From positions 1 to 8,332 of the forward strand of contig QQUM01000600.1 of the NCBI GenBank assembly GCA_008501545.1: a stretch of 8,332 nt of DNA. The letters run 5' to 3'. The stretch's first letter is position 1. Each line of letters starts with the position of its first letter. Of the stretch, positions 1 to 6,974 are shown one piece after another. This DNA is from Calditrichota bacterium. Its GTDB lineage: Bacteria; Zhuqueibacterota; Zhuqueibacteria; Zhuqueibacterales; Geothermadaptataceae. Made by a program: the position numbers and the translations under genes. The notes beneath the pieces were generated by a model. That model saw nothing but the letters and a program-made list of their open reading frames with translations, did not search any database and was not told the origin of the DNA.

Positions 1-2383
1 CAGCATATTCAAGCATAATATCCGCTTCATGGCTTGGCATACCGAGATCATGAAACTGTTCAATGGCGTCATGAAGCGATTTATCTGCCAATTCATACCG
101 TCCTGCCTCATTGAATATCATCCCCATGGCGGCTGTGGTGCGGGCGTATCCTTCATAGGCGTTCATTTTACTGTAAATATCAAGCGCCTTGTTATAATAC
201 TGGATGGCATCCTGTAGATTGCTTCTCCGGATCAGCACATCCCCGATTTTCGTTGCAGCAATTGCCTGCTCGTTCCAGAGTTTGAAATCTCTGCTTATTT
301 TAAACAATTGCTGGTAGGCTTTCACAGCGCCCTTTTCGCTGCGATTGGCCAGGCTTATGTCTGCGATTTTATTTAAAATTCTTGTCTGGTGGTGGACAGA
401 GTTTATTCCGCGTGCCAATTTTAAAGCACTATTTAAACCAGACACAGCTTTTGCCGGATTACCCCAGCGGCTATCAACATCGGAAAGTGAAATCAGGCAT
501 TCAATAACACCGATGCGGTTACCGGATCGTCGCATAAATGCAAGCGCTCTCGATAAGAGCGTATCGGCGAATACAAGCTGATTCGTTTTCATGCGGTAAT
601 GGCCAAAATCCATTTGCACTGCTGCGATTCCATCGAGGTCATCGACAAATTTTACGGCATCCATTGCGTGTTCGTAATGGGAGATGGCCTTTGTCGTGTC
701 ATTGTTGGCGGCCAGCGTATTGGCGATTTTCAGGAAAGCGCCCCCTGTCAATGCCTTGCGGTCGTGGCGCAGGTAATAGGTCAGCGACTCATCGTAATAA
801 AGTGTCGCATTGCCATAGTCCTCCATATCGAGATAAAGATCACCGATCGATGTTGTGATTGCCGGCGTAATATCCGTGGGTTGCATCACCTTGCGCAGGT
901 TGTCTATTTCGATTTGCAGTTCGTCCAGCTTATTTTCCATGGCTTGCAAAACATAAATCTTGCGCAGGTAGACAATCGCCTCCATGGCATCACTATAAAG
1001 CGCTTTGCTTTTACCAATTTCCAGGGACTTGCTCAGTAATTTTGCCGCTTCGGCGAGGTGGCCGGTTTGAAAGTAGATTTTTCCGGTGAGTGTCATCGCG
1101 GCCAATTCTTCGGCGTCGTTATGGGTTGATTTCGAGAGAATGAGCGCTTGCCGTAGAGCCTGGAGGGCATCGTTGTAGCGGCCAATTTCATAATATATCA
1201 GACCCTGAGTGGAATAAATATACCGTTCATATTCAGGATTTGGATTCAAATCGAGCATTTTGCGAGCGCGCTCCAGCGTGGCGATCGCTTCAGCATATCG
1301 ACCTGAATAAAACAGTACTTCCCCCATGTTTTTTAACAGCATCGCTTCTGTTTCTCTGTCGTTACTTTCCCTCGCTGTTTTCAGGTTATTTTCAAAACTT
1401 GTCAAGGACTCTTCAAAAGTCGTGTTTGGCCAGTTCAAATGTGCAATTCGGCCAAGGGTGCTGATTGCCTTGGTGCTGTCTGCAATTTCATAGTAGATAC
1501 CGAGAGCCTCGTGGAAACTTGTCAGTGCATTGAGATTATCACCGGCAATTTCATAGGTTTCGCCAAAATTAAAACGGACATCAGCTTCCCCTTCACGATC
1601 TCCGGTATCCTGCAACAGGCTTAATGCACGTGCATTGTAACTGAGCGCTTCCTCGTATTCACCCAGTTGAAAATAAGTTCGCCCAAGATTTTTTAAAATA
1701 CGCCCACCATTGGCTTTATCACTTAGTTCAACCGAAAGAACCAGGGCATTTTCAAAAAATCGTCTTGCTTTTTTGAAGTCTCCCATCTCCATGTGGAGAA
1801 GTCCCATGTTATTGAGAAGGGCCGCGTGTTCAGCCTGGTAGCCGACTTGTTCTGCCATTTTTAAAGACTCTTCCAGGAATGGCATCGCCTGGGCGTAATT
1901 CCCTTTCAGACGATACAGTGTCGCTGCTTGTACGCCGAAATGAATAAATTCACGCACATGCTTGAGCCGGCGTGCAAGATCAAAACCAATTTCATAATAG
2001 CGCAGGGCTGGTTTATATCGCCCGGTTTCCAGGCAGATTTGCCCGAGAAGATGCAGTGCCTCGAGGCGCGGCATATGGTCACCCAGCCTTCCAAGCAAGT
2101 CTTGCGCATCGACCAATTCATTAATGGCTTGTTCGATCTCGCCGTTGCGGAAGCTTTCCACGCCTTTGTAGTGCAAATGGTTGGCGACGATCCGTCCCTG
2201 AAAGGAATAATTCTGAAATAGATCACGCAGCGCTTTGCTGTCGCGGTTGGCCATTGCGGTTTTGTATTTATTGATGAACTGTTCACCGCTCAGGGTTACT
2301 GGATTCTGTGCCTGGATATGGTCATTTATAAATCCAAAAAAAAGGATTGTTATGATGAGTCTTAAGCCCGTTTTCCCAATCAT
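1..2383 (-). CDS. Exported TPR-repeat protein, C-terminus beyond left edge
   Basis: One uninterrupted minus-strand frame of 794 codons runs from ATG 2383 off the left edge. The start is set by GGAGAGGAA directly before the ATG. Residues 1-26 look like a Sec signal peptide: Lys-4 and Arg-8, a hydrophobic LIITILFFGFI core, and a likely cut after IQA. The protein is therefore probably exported or periplasmic. From about residue 80 to the edge it is a tetratricopeptide array whose Gly-x-aromatic-x-x-Ala turns recur exactly every 40 residues, beginning at 81 (GEIEQA), 121, 161 and 201 and ending at 761 (GRYELA). The 40-residue unit is typical of TPR_12-type proteins, which act as protein-binding scaffolds. 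No catalytic domain lies in the visible part. Families with this layout often end in a CHAT protease domain, a histidine kinase or an HTH domain, but which one applies here cannot be seen. The family call is firm; the function is unknown. Confidence 0.9.
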   Translation of the reverse strand, partial: MIGKTGLRLIITILFFGFINDHIQAQNPVTLSGEQFINKYKTAMANRDSKALRDLFQNYSFQGRIVANHLHYKGVESFRNGEIEQAINELVDAQDLLGRLGDHMPRLEALHLLGQICLETGRYKPALRYYEIGFDLARRLKHVREFIHFGVQAATLYRLKGNYAQAMPFLEESLKMAEQVGYQAEHAALLNNMGLLHMEMGDFKKARRFFENALVLSVELSDKANGGRILKNLGRTYFQLGEYEEALSYNARALSLLQDTGDREGEADVRFNFGETYEIAGDNLNALTSFHEALGIYYEIADSTKAISTLGRIAHLNWPNTTFEESLTSFENNLKTARESNDRETEAMLLKNMGEVLFYSGRYAEAIATLERARKMLDLNPNPEYERYIYSTQGLIYYEIGRYNDALQALRQALILSKSTHNDAEELAAMTLTGKIYFQTGHLAEAAKLLSKSLEIGKSKALYSDAMEAIVYLRKIYVLQAMENKLDELQIEIDNLRKVMQPTDITPAITTSIGDLYLDMEDYGNATLYYDESLTYYLRHDRKALTGGAFLKIANTLAANNDTTKAISHYEHAMDAVKFVDDLDGIAAVQMDFGHYRMKTNQLVFADTLLSRALAFMRRSGNRIGVIECLISLSDVDSRWGNPAKAVSGLNSALKLARGINSVHHQTRILNKIADISLANRSEKGAVKAYQQLFKISRDFKLWNEQAIAATKIGDVLIRRSNLQDAIQYYNKALDIYSKMNAYEGYARTTAAMGMIFNEAGRYELADKSLHDAIEQFHDLGMPSHEADIMLEYA

Positions 2384-2392
2384 TTCCTCTCC
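2384..2392 (-). promoter_or_regulatory. Ribosome binding site of the TPR gene
   Basis: On the minus strand GGAGAGGAA abuts the ATG at 2383, placing GGAG five bases ahead of the start. This decides the start codon and keeps the signal peptide in the product. Confidence 0.7.
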
Positions 2393-2571
2393 GAAATGAG
2401 ATAGTGTGTTTTAAATTGGCATTTTGCAGTTATATGTAAGTATTACCTGCAAGAGCCCCTTTTGCAAACACATGTCAGGGTAATATCTGGAAAAAGTTGG
2501 TGATAACCGGAGAAATTTGCGAATTTAGCAGAAATGCTCGTTGTAAGATTAAAATTATGAGGAGTGAATAA

Positions 2572-2666
2572 ATTGGTTGTAGGCTAAAGGTGATTAGGCT
2601 GTAGGAAGCAGACACTGTTGTAATCTTTACCTGCAGCCTGCAGTCAATAGCCTGAAACCTACAGTT
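2572..2666. repeat. Imperfect fold-back (inverted) repeat
   Basis: The arm AGGCTGTAGG (2596-2605) pairs with CCTGCAGCCT (2630-2639) at nine of ten positions around a 24-base loop. Outside that, CTGTAGG (2599-2605) and CCTACAG (2658-2664) are exact complements. CTGCAGCCTGCAG (2631-2643) is itself a palindrome around one centre base. The block begins about 20 bases past the stop of the thiamine enzyme. It has no U-tract in that gene's direction, so it is not a textbook intrinsic terminator. It may be a genome-wide interspersed repeat or a processing/termination hairpin. Confidence 0.5.
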
Positions 2667-2685
2667 TTTTAACTTTGGCGATGCA

Positions 2686-4413
2686 CTAAACTGAAATAGA
2701 GCCCTTCCGAAAATCAGATTTTGCCAGGTGAACATTGATGAGTACAGGCGTGCCGGATTGGGCGACATCCTGTGCCTGTTTCAGAATCGTGGATATGTCC
2801 TTTGCATTGTCCAAAAGAAATCCTTTTGCCCCGAAGCCTTCGACCACTTTATGGTAGTCACTGCGGGCTAACGCCGTGCCGACATCATCCCCGAGCATTT
2901 CTACCTGCTCCCTGGCAATTTGTGACCAGCAGGCATCATTGCCGACGACAGCGATCACCGGGATTTTATGTCGTACAAACGTATCAAATTCTGCCAGACT
3001 ATAGCCAACAGAACCATCACCATAAATCAACCAGACGAGCGAATCGGGTTTGTGCAATTTGGAACCGAGCCCGAAGCCGGCACCGACACCCAGGGTGCCA
3101 AATGCACCGGGATCCAGCCATGTGAGTGGCCCCCTTGGACGCAAAATATAAGAGGCAGTCCCGACAAAGTCACCGCCATCTGCGACGATGATACTGTTTT
3201 GTGTAAGATGATTCTCTATTTCTCGAAAAAGCAAAAGTGGATTCACACGTGCGGATTGCATTGCAGATTGTTGTGTAATTTCCTGCTCTCTGACATGATC
3301 TCTTTGCTGTAAGTGTTCGCGCCAGTCCAGCCATGCGGACGAGGAGATTTTCTGTTTTGCGAGTCCGATCAGGAAGTCTCCGGCATCACAATGTACGCCC
3401 AAATCAGGCCGTCGATTTTTCGTCAAATCTTTGCGGCTGCGGTTCGCTGAGATGAAATAGCTGCTTTTCCGAATATGCTGCCCATAGTCAAGACGGAAGT
3501 CGCAGGGCACACCAGCCAGGATAACGAGATCGGCTTCCCGTAGTGCCATGCGTCGTTTGTGCCGGATGTGCAAACTGCTCTTCTGGCCGAGTAAACCACG
3601 TGCCATGCCAGAGAGAAAAACCGGGATGCCCAATTGTTTAACTGCTTCCGCGATTCGTTCCGCTTGACCAGCCTGCACCATCGCCTGGCTGCCGATGAGC
3701 AGTACAGGTTTTTTCGTAGTGGTTAATTTCTGGCTTGCTTTTCTAATTTTCGCAGTGGTGGGCTGCATTGTGCTCACTGGCTGCTTTTTCGGTTTGGCGT
3801 GCCAATCAACGCCTGCAAAGAGCTTTTTCACATGACGCTGTAAATACCAATTGATCATTCGGCTTGTTAAGCTTTTTCCAGCGATTGATTTGGTGCCGTA
3901 AAGTTCACGCACAAGTTTCTCTTCATACAGCAGATCGATGGGGCATTCAAGAAAAACAGGTCCTGTAATTCCATTTTGGGCTATAAAGAATGCTTTTTCG
4001 AAAGATGGCGCCAGGTCTTTTACTTTTTTTATGGTTTTTGCCCACTTTACATGCGGTCGCATCAATGCCATCTGATCGATGTCCTGCAGCGCGCCGCGTC
4101 CTTTTAACGCGGTTGCCGTTGCCCCCCCGATGATGATCACCGGTGACTGCGCCATTTGCGCATTTTTCACTGCGGTGATAGTGTTGGTCAGTCCCGGGCC
4201 TGCAGTCACCACGGCAACACCCGGTTCACCGGATAAGCGTGCCGTTGCATCTGCTGCAAAAACAGCAGTGGCCTCGTTCCGTACGTCAACAACCCGGATG
4301 TTTCTGTTTTTACATCCCACAAAAATCGGTGCTACATGCCCTCCGGACAGGCAAAATATCTGTTGCGTGCCCTGTGCTTTTAAAACTTCTGAAATCAAAT
4401 CACCACCGTGCAT
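2686..4413 (-). CDS. Thiamine-diphosphate enzyme of the ILVBL/HACL2 type (acetolactate-synthase-like)
   Basis: This is a complete 575-residue ThDP-dependent enzyme with the POX/acetolactate-synthase fold: N-terminal pyrimidine-binding, central, and C-terminal pyrophosphate-binding domains. Near the N-terminus [12 protein letters not shown] precedes [18 protein letters not shown], whose Glu (about residue 47) is the cofactor-activating glutamate. [17 protein letters not shown] follows. The cofactor/Mg motif starts at YGDGSVG (GDG about 465-467) and ends at the Asn of VVGND (about 492). GGH in the first motif, [27 protein letters not shown] and the C-terminal FRKGSISV match, from memory, the animal ILVBL (2-hydroxyacyl-CoA lyase 2) better than IlvB. 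The likely reaction is therefore cleavage of a 2-hydroxyacyl-CoA to an aldehyde plus formyl-CoA; substrate is inferred. Unlike animal ILVBL there is no membrane segment, so it is probably cytosolic. The frame opens with TTG at 4455, but ATG 4413 has GAGGTG just before it and is preferred. No IlvN-like regulatory subunit lies nearby. Confidence 0.88.
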   Translation of the reverse strand: MHGGDLISEVLKAQGTQQIFCLSGGHVAPIFVGCKNRNIRVVDVRNEATAVFAADATARLSGEPGVAVVTAGPGLTNTITAVKNAQMAQSPVIIIGGATATALKGRGALQDIDQMALMRPHVKWAKTIKKVKDLAPSFEKAFFIAQNGITGPVFLECPIDLLYEEKLVRELYGTKSIAGKSLTSRMINWYLQRHVKKLFAGVDWHAKPKKQPVSTMQPTTAKIRKASQKLTTTKKPVLLIGSQAMVQAGQAERIAEAVKQLGIPVFLSGMARGLLGQKSSLHIRHKRRMALREADLVILAGVPCDFRLDYGQHIRKSSYFISANRSRKDLTKNRRPDLGVHCDAGDFLIGLAKQKISSSAWLDWREHLQQRDHVREQEITQQSAMQSARVNPLLLFREIENHLTQNSIIVADGGDFVGTASYILRPRGPLTWLDPGAFGTLGVGAGFGLGSKLHKPDSLVWLIYGDGSVGYSLAEFDTFVRHKIPVIAVVGNDACWSQIAREQVEMLGDDVGTALARSDYHKVVEGFGAKGFLLDNAKDISTILKQAQDVAQSGTPVLINVHLAKSDFRKGSISV

Positions 4414-4416
4414 TTT

Positions 4417-4422
4417 CACCTC
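4417..4422 (-). promoter_or_regulatory. Ribosome binding site that decides the start of the thiamine enzyme
   Basis: GAGGTG on the minus strand sits three bases before ATG 4413 and matches the anti-Shine-Dalgarno partner well. The in-frame TTG at 4455 has no such site, and the 14 extra residues it would add do not resemble the family N-terminus. Confidence 0.7.
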
Positions 4423-4474
4423 ATATTTTTGAATATGTGTTATGTGAACATTCAACGAGATTAAGTTAAGATGA

Positions 4475-4543
4475 TTGTAGTAGAGACTTTAGTCTCTTTG
4501 CGTATAAGGCCTGACTTAAAAAAGGCTAAAGCCTTCACTACAA
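4475..4543. repeat. 69 bp double-palindrome element with TTGTAGT/ACTACAA ends
   Basis: The ends are a perfect 7-bp inverted repeat: TTGTAGT at 4475-4481 and ACTACAA at 4537-4543. Inside lie two perfect hairpins, AGAGACT-TT-AGTCTCT (4482-4497) and AAGGCT-AA-AGCCTT (4522-4535). Read on opposite strands, the two halves are diverged copies of each other, with GTAGT followed by a stem around CTTTAG. The stem differences are paired: A-T in one arm is G-C in the other, and G-C is A-T. This nested mirror layout is that of a REP/MITE-like noncoding mobile or interspersed repeat. There is no transposase here. Confidence 0.7.
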
Positions 4544-4713
4544 ACTTATTTAATCTTTTAACTTCAATTGTGTGGACATTCGTGAACGTAATGAATAAAA
4601 TGTTCTCAATCAAACCATTCAACGCCCGTAATTCTGGAGTTTAAAAATACGAAATGTGAAGATTCCGGTATTTAAGTTTTTCCGTTTTCGATTTCAGCGT
4701 TTTTTTTATTATT

Positions 4714-4742
4714 TTGTACATTGAGACAAAGGAAAATTTAAA
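4714..4742 (+). promoter_or_regulatory. Weak candidate promoter for galE
   Basis: TTGTAC (4714-4719), a 17-base spacer and TTTAAA (4737-4742) lie about 70 bases before the galE ATG. Both boxes match the sigma-70 consensus only partly, and the surrounding DNA is AT-rich, so this is a guess. Confidence 0.2.
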
Positions 4743-4811
4743 CAGCCTGGATTATTTTGCAAAATTGTCCGGGAAATTCATCTGCACTGAACAAGTAAGA
4801 AAAGGGAAAAA

Positions 4812-5822
4812 ATGCAAATATTAGTCACCGGTGGTGCCGGTTACATTGGGAGCCATACTTGTCTGGAATTGCTCAATAGCGGACATGAAGTCGTCGTTTT
4901 GGATAATTTGTCGAATAGTAAATACGAATCATTAAGACGCGTTCAGGAACTAACAGGGGAAAATCTCACATTTTATCAAACTGACCTGAATGATTCAAAA
5001 GGATTGACAGATATTTTTAAGAATCATAAAATCGAATCGGTGATTCATTTTGCCGGCTTGAAAGCTGTTGGTGAGTCGGTTGCCATGCCGTTAAAATATT
5101 ACGAAAACAATGTCTCCGGTACGGTGAATCTTTGCAATATTATGCAACAACACGGTGTGAAAAATCTCATTTTCAGCTCATCGGCTACTGTTTATGGCGA
5201 TCCCCACTCAGTCCCGATTCTCGAGGATTTCCCACTTTCTGCCACAAATCCCTACGGCCGCTCAAAACTGATGATCGAAGAAATATTGCGGGATTTGGCT
5301 GTTTCAGATGCGAGCTGGAATCTCGTCCTGCTGCGTTATTTCAATCCGGTTGGGGCCCACGAAAGCGGGCGTATCGGAGAAGACCCAAATGGTATTCCCA
5401 ACAACTTGATGCCTTATATAGCGCAAGTTGCGACCGGTCGATTGCAAGAATTATCTGTGTTTGGCAATGATTATCCAACACCGGACGGTACTGGCGTTCG
5501 CGATTATATCCATGTAGTCGATCTTGCGCTCGGGCATGTCTGTGCATTGCAGAAATTTACTGAAGAACCAAAAGTAAGAACCTACAACCTTGGGACAGGC
5601 CGTGGCTACAGTGTATTGGAAATGGTCGAGGCGTTTAAACAAGCCAGCAGCTGTGAAATCCCTTTCATAATTGCGCCTCGCCGGCCTGGCGATATTGCTG
5701 CATGTTATGCCGATCCGACAAAAGCCGGCACAGAATTGAATTGGCAGGCTGAACGCGGGATTCAGGAAATGTGCGACGATGTCTGGCGCTGGCAATCACA
5801 AAATCCGGCCGGATTTCCCTGA
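4812..5822 (+). CDS. galE: UDP-glucose 4-epimerase
   Basis: GalE interconverts UDP-glucose and UDP-galactose in the cytosol through an NAD-bound 4-keto intermediate, feeding the Leloir pathway and glycan synthesis. The 336 residues match the usual length. The Rossmann motif [11 protein letters not shown] places G7, G10 and G13 at the N-terminus. The SDR catalytic set is Ser-124 in [10 protein letters not shown] with Tyr-148 and Lys-152 in [20 protein letters not shown] and [14 protein letters not shown] are substrate-domain blocks typical of GalE. In [13 protein letters not shown], Cys-298 aligns with the E. coli gatekeeper Tyr-299 and the human Cys-307. A small residue there is known to admit UDP-GalNAc/UDP-GlcNAc, so dual activity is plausible. 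The start follows AAGGGA with suitable spacing. The 3' end converges with, and overlaps by 61 bp, the glycosyltransferase gene on the other strand. Confidence 0.96.
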   Translation: MQILVTGGAGYIGSHTCLELLNSGHEVVVLDNLSNSKYESLRRVQELTGENLTFYQTDLNDSKGLTDIFKNHKIESVIHFAGLKAVGESVAMPLKYYENNVSGTVNLCNIMQQHGVKNLIFSSSATVYGDPHSVPILEDFPLSATNPYGRSKLMIEEILRDLAVSDASWNLVLLRYFNPVGAHESGRIGEDPNGIPNNLMPYIAQVATGRLQELSVFGNDYPTPDGTGVRDYIHVVDLALGHVCALQKFTEEPKVRTYNLGTGRGYSVLEMVEAFKQASSCEIPFIIAPRRPGDIAACYADPTKAGTELNWQAERGIQEMCDDVWRWQSQNPAGFP

Positions 5823-6946
5823 AAAATCGAAGAAATGCACGATTGAAATCCAGCGACGGATTGTTCAATTGAGGCATTTTCCCGTATAAAATTTGCAGCA
5901 TGGCCGCCGATGGTATTCGACCCGACAGGATCATCGAGCAGTCGGTTAATTTTCTCAATCGTATTTTGATAATCTGAAAAATCAGCCAAAAAGCCCGTCT
6001 TGCCTTCAATGATTAAATCTTCACATGCGCCTGCATTTTTTGAAACAAGGCATGGGAGCCCGGCTGCCATGGACTCCACCAGGACCAAACCCCAAATATC
6101 GAATTCGGTTGGAAAGAGAAACATGGCTGCACGTGCATAAAATTCAGGCAATGCTTCCCGTTGTTTATAGCCGTGGAAAATAAGGGTGTCTTGTAACTGC
6201 CGTTGGTGCACCAGCTTTTCCAGTTTTTTGCGCTCCGGCCCATCGCCGACAATATCAACCACAAAATCATCGCGTTGTTTTACCAGTTGTTCGAAGATTG
6301 GAATGAAGGACTGGTAATTTTTGCGGGCGGTCATATAACCAACAGCAAGAATGTGCTTTTTCGTGGTGGAATTCCTGTTTTGTCTTATTCGATTCACTTG
6401 ATTTGAAAAAAAGGTCGTATCCACTGTATTAATTGCGATATCGATACGTGTCCGGGGAACCCCAAGCTGCATGAGATACTGTTTGGCCTGCGAACCGTAT
6501 GCGATACAGCGTGTGCACGATTTTAGCAGCCACAGGCGTTGCATTTTTCGTAACCGGGATATGCGATGCCCGCGTGCTGGAATTTCACCGCTCCAAATGC
6601 AAAAAGGCACACCAGTAAATTTTGTATAAAGCCAGGACACCATCGCTGCTGTCGAAAAACCGCTGACAATAATGAGATCGGGTTTTTCTTTAATCAGGAA
6701 GCGGAACAAACCGGGATATCTGAATTGTGCCTTTTCACTTGTTGTCTGCATTTCGTTTTCTTGTAGAAATGCATAATCAAAGCCGAATTCCTGCTCATGC
6801 ACATGCCATTTTCTGCGCCCGTAATTCTTCACAGCAAAAACAACCTGGAGATGAAGAGCCATATCAAGCAGCTGCTTGCCCAGCGCATTGAAGAGTGGAA
6901 TCCGATACGGGGTTGGGATATTTGTGATGAGGATTGTTTTTTTCAC
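5762..6946 (-). CDS. GT4-family glycosyltransferase (GT-B fold)
   Basis: This is a retaining glycosyltransferase of about 394 residues, likely moving a sugar from an NDP or GDP donor to a surface-glycan intermediate at the inner membrane face. The N-terminal domain opens with [18 protein letters not shown], typical of GT4 enzymes. [16 protein letters not shown] and INTVDTTFF mark the domain junction. [10 protein letters not shown] (Arg-208, Lys-209) and [12 protein letters not shown] belong to the donor domain. [17 protein letters not shown] is the usual E-x7-E motif with Asp-283 in place of the first Glu, a common variant. The frame reaches up to 7093, but its first 49 codons lie over the end of the asparagine-synthase gene and are not GT-like. 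GTG 6946, with AGG nine bases upstream, is preferred. The last ~19 residues, after SSIF, lie inside galE and look like an extension. Donor and acceptor are unknown. Confidence 0.88.
   Translation of the reverse strand: MKKTILITNIPTPYRIPLFNALGKQLLDMALHLQVVFAVKNYGRRKWHVHEQEFGFDYAFLQENEMQTTSEKAQFRYPGLFRFLIKEKPDLIIVSGFSTAAMVSWLYTKFTGVPFCIWSGEIPARGHRISRLRKMQRLWLLKSCTRCIAYGSQAKQYLMQLGVPRTRIDIAINTVDTTFFSNQVNRIRQNRNSTTKKHILAVGYMTARKNYQSFIPIFEQLVKQRDDFVVDIVGDGPERKKLEKLVHQRQLQDTLIFHGYKQREALPEFYARAAMFLFPTEFDIWGLVLVESMAAGLPCLVSKNAGACEDLIIEGKTGFLADFSDYQNTIEKINRLLDDPVGSNTIGGHAANFIRENASIEQSVAGFQSCISSIFQGNPAGFCDCQRQTSSHIS
5801..5816. repeat. 16 bp perfect palindrome at the galE/glycosyltransferase convergent end
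   Basis: AAATCCGGCCGGATTT is self-complementary and lies in the shared 3' coding ends. It can form a six-pair stem with a GGCC loop in either transcript. No U-tract follows on the plus strand, and only a short ATTTTG follows on the minus strand, so terminator function is unproven. Both genes read it as Asn-Pro-Ala-Gly-Phe. Confidence 0.6.
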
Positions 6947-6952
6947 TTTATA

Positions 6953-6958
6953 CAACCT
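6953..6958 (-). promoter_or_regulatory. Ribosome binding site supporting the GTG start of the glycosyltransferase
   Basis: On the minus strand AGGTTG lies in the 28-base gap after the asparagine-synthase stop, with AGG nine bases ahead of GTG 6946. It is a modest match but well placed, and it gives the family N-terminus [11 protein letters not shown]. Confidence 0.5.
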
Positions 6959-6974
6959 ATAGTAAAACCTTGCG

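Larger units (their letters stand above)
2384..2685. other. 302 bp intergenic region
   Basis: This gap lies between the stop of the thiamine enzyme and the start of the TPR gene, both on the minus strand. It holds the imperfect fold-back repeat at 2572-2666 and should hold the TPR gene promoter. The best promoter-like string on the minus strand is TTGCAA, 16 bases, then TAATAC, roughly 70-100 bp ahead of the ATG; it is too weak to annotate. A 97-codon frame crosses the gap but looks like chance. No RNA gene was recognised. Confidence 0.6.
4414..4811. other. 398 bp divergent intergenic region
   Basis: This region separates the thiamine enzyme (minus) and galE (plus) and must hold both promoters. 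It is AT-rich to the right and contains the 69 bp palindromic element at 4475-4543. CATTCAACG occurs twice (4449-4457 and 4616-4624), and TGTGAACATTC (4443-4453) resembles TGTGGACATTC (4571-4581); these lie on either side of the element but could be chance. No open frame or RNA gene was recognised. Confidence 0.6.

Noticed and set aside
599..1039. 146-codon plus-strand frame, and other plus-strand frames between 29 and 2221
   Set aside because: They are antisense to the TPR gene. Their length follows from its codon pattern, and they show no recognisable domain.
1906..2286. 126-codon minus-strand frame
   Set aside because: It is out of frame with the continuous 794-codon TPR reading, which has a signal peptide, an RBS and clear repeats.
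2475..2768. 97-codon minus-strand frame across the intergenic gap
   Set aside because: It overlaps the end of the thiamine enzyme in another frame, runs through the fold-back repeat, and has low-complexity Leu/Ile/Ser content with no domain.
4414..4455. TTG start for the thiamine enzyme, adding 14 residues
   Set aside because: ATG 4413 has a strong GAGGTG site just before it, and family similarity begins there.
4449..4624. CATTCAACG direct repeat flanking the palindromic element as a possible target-site duplication
   Set aside because: The copies are not adjacent to the element ends (about 18 and 73 bp away), and a nine-base match in AT-rich DNA can be chance.
4697..4717. T-rich run resembling a terminator tail
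   Set aside because: No GC-rich stem precedes it, and no plus-strand gene ends before it.
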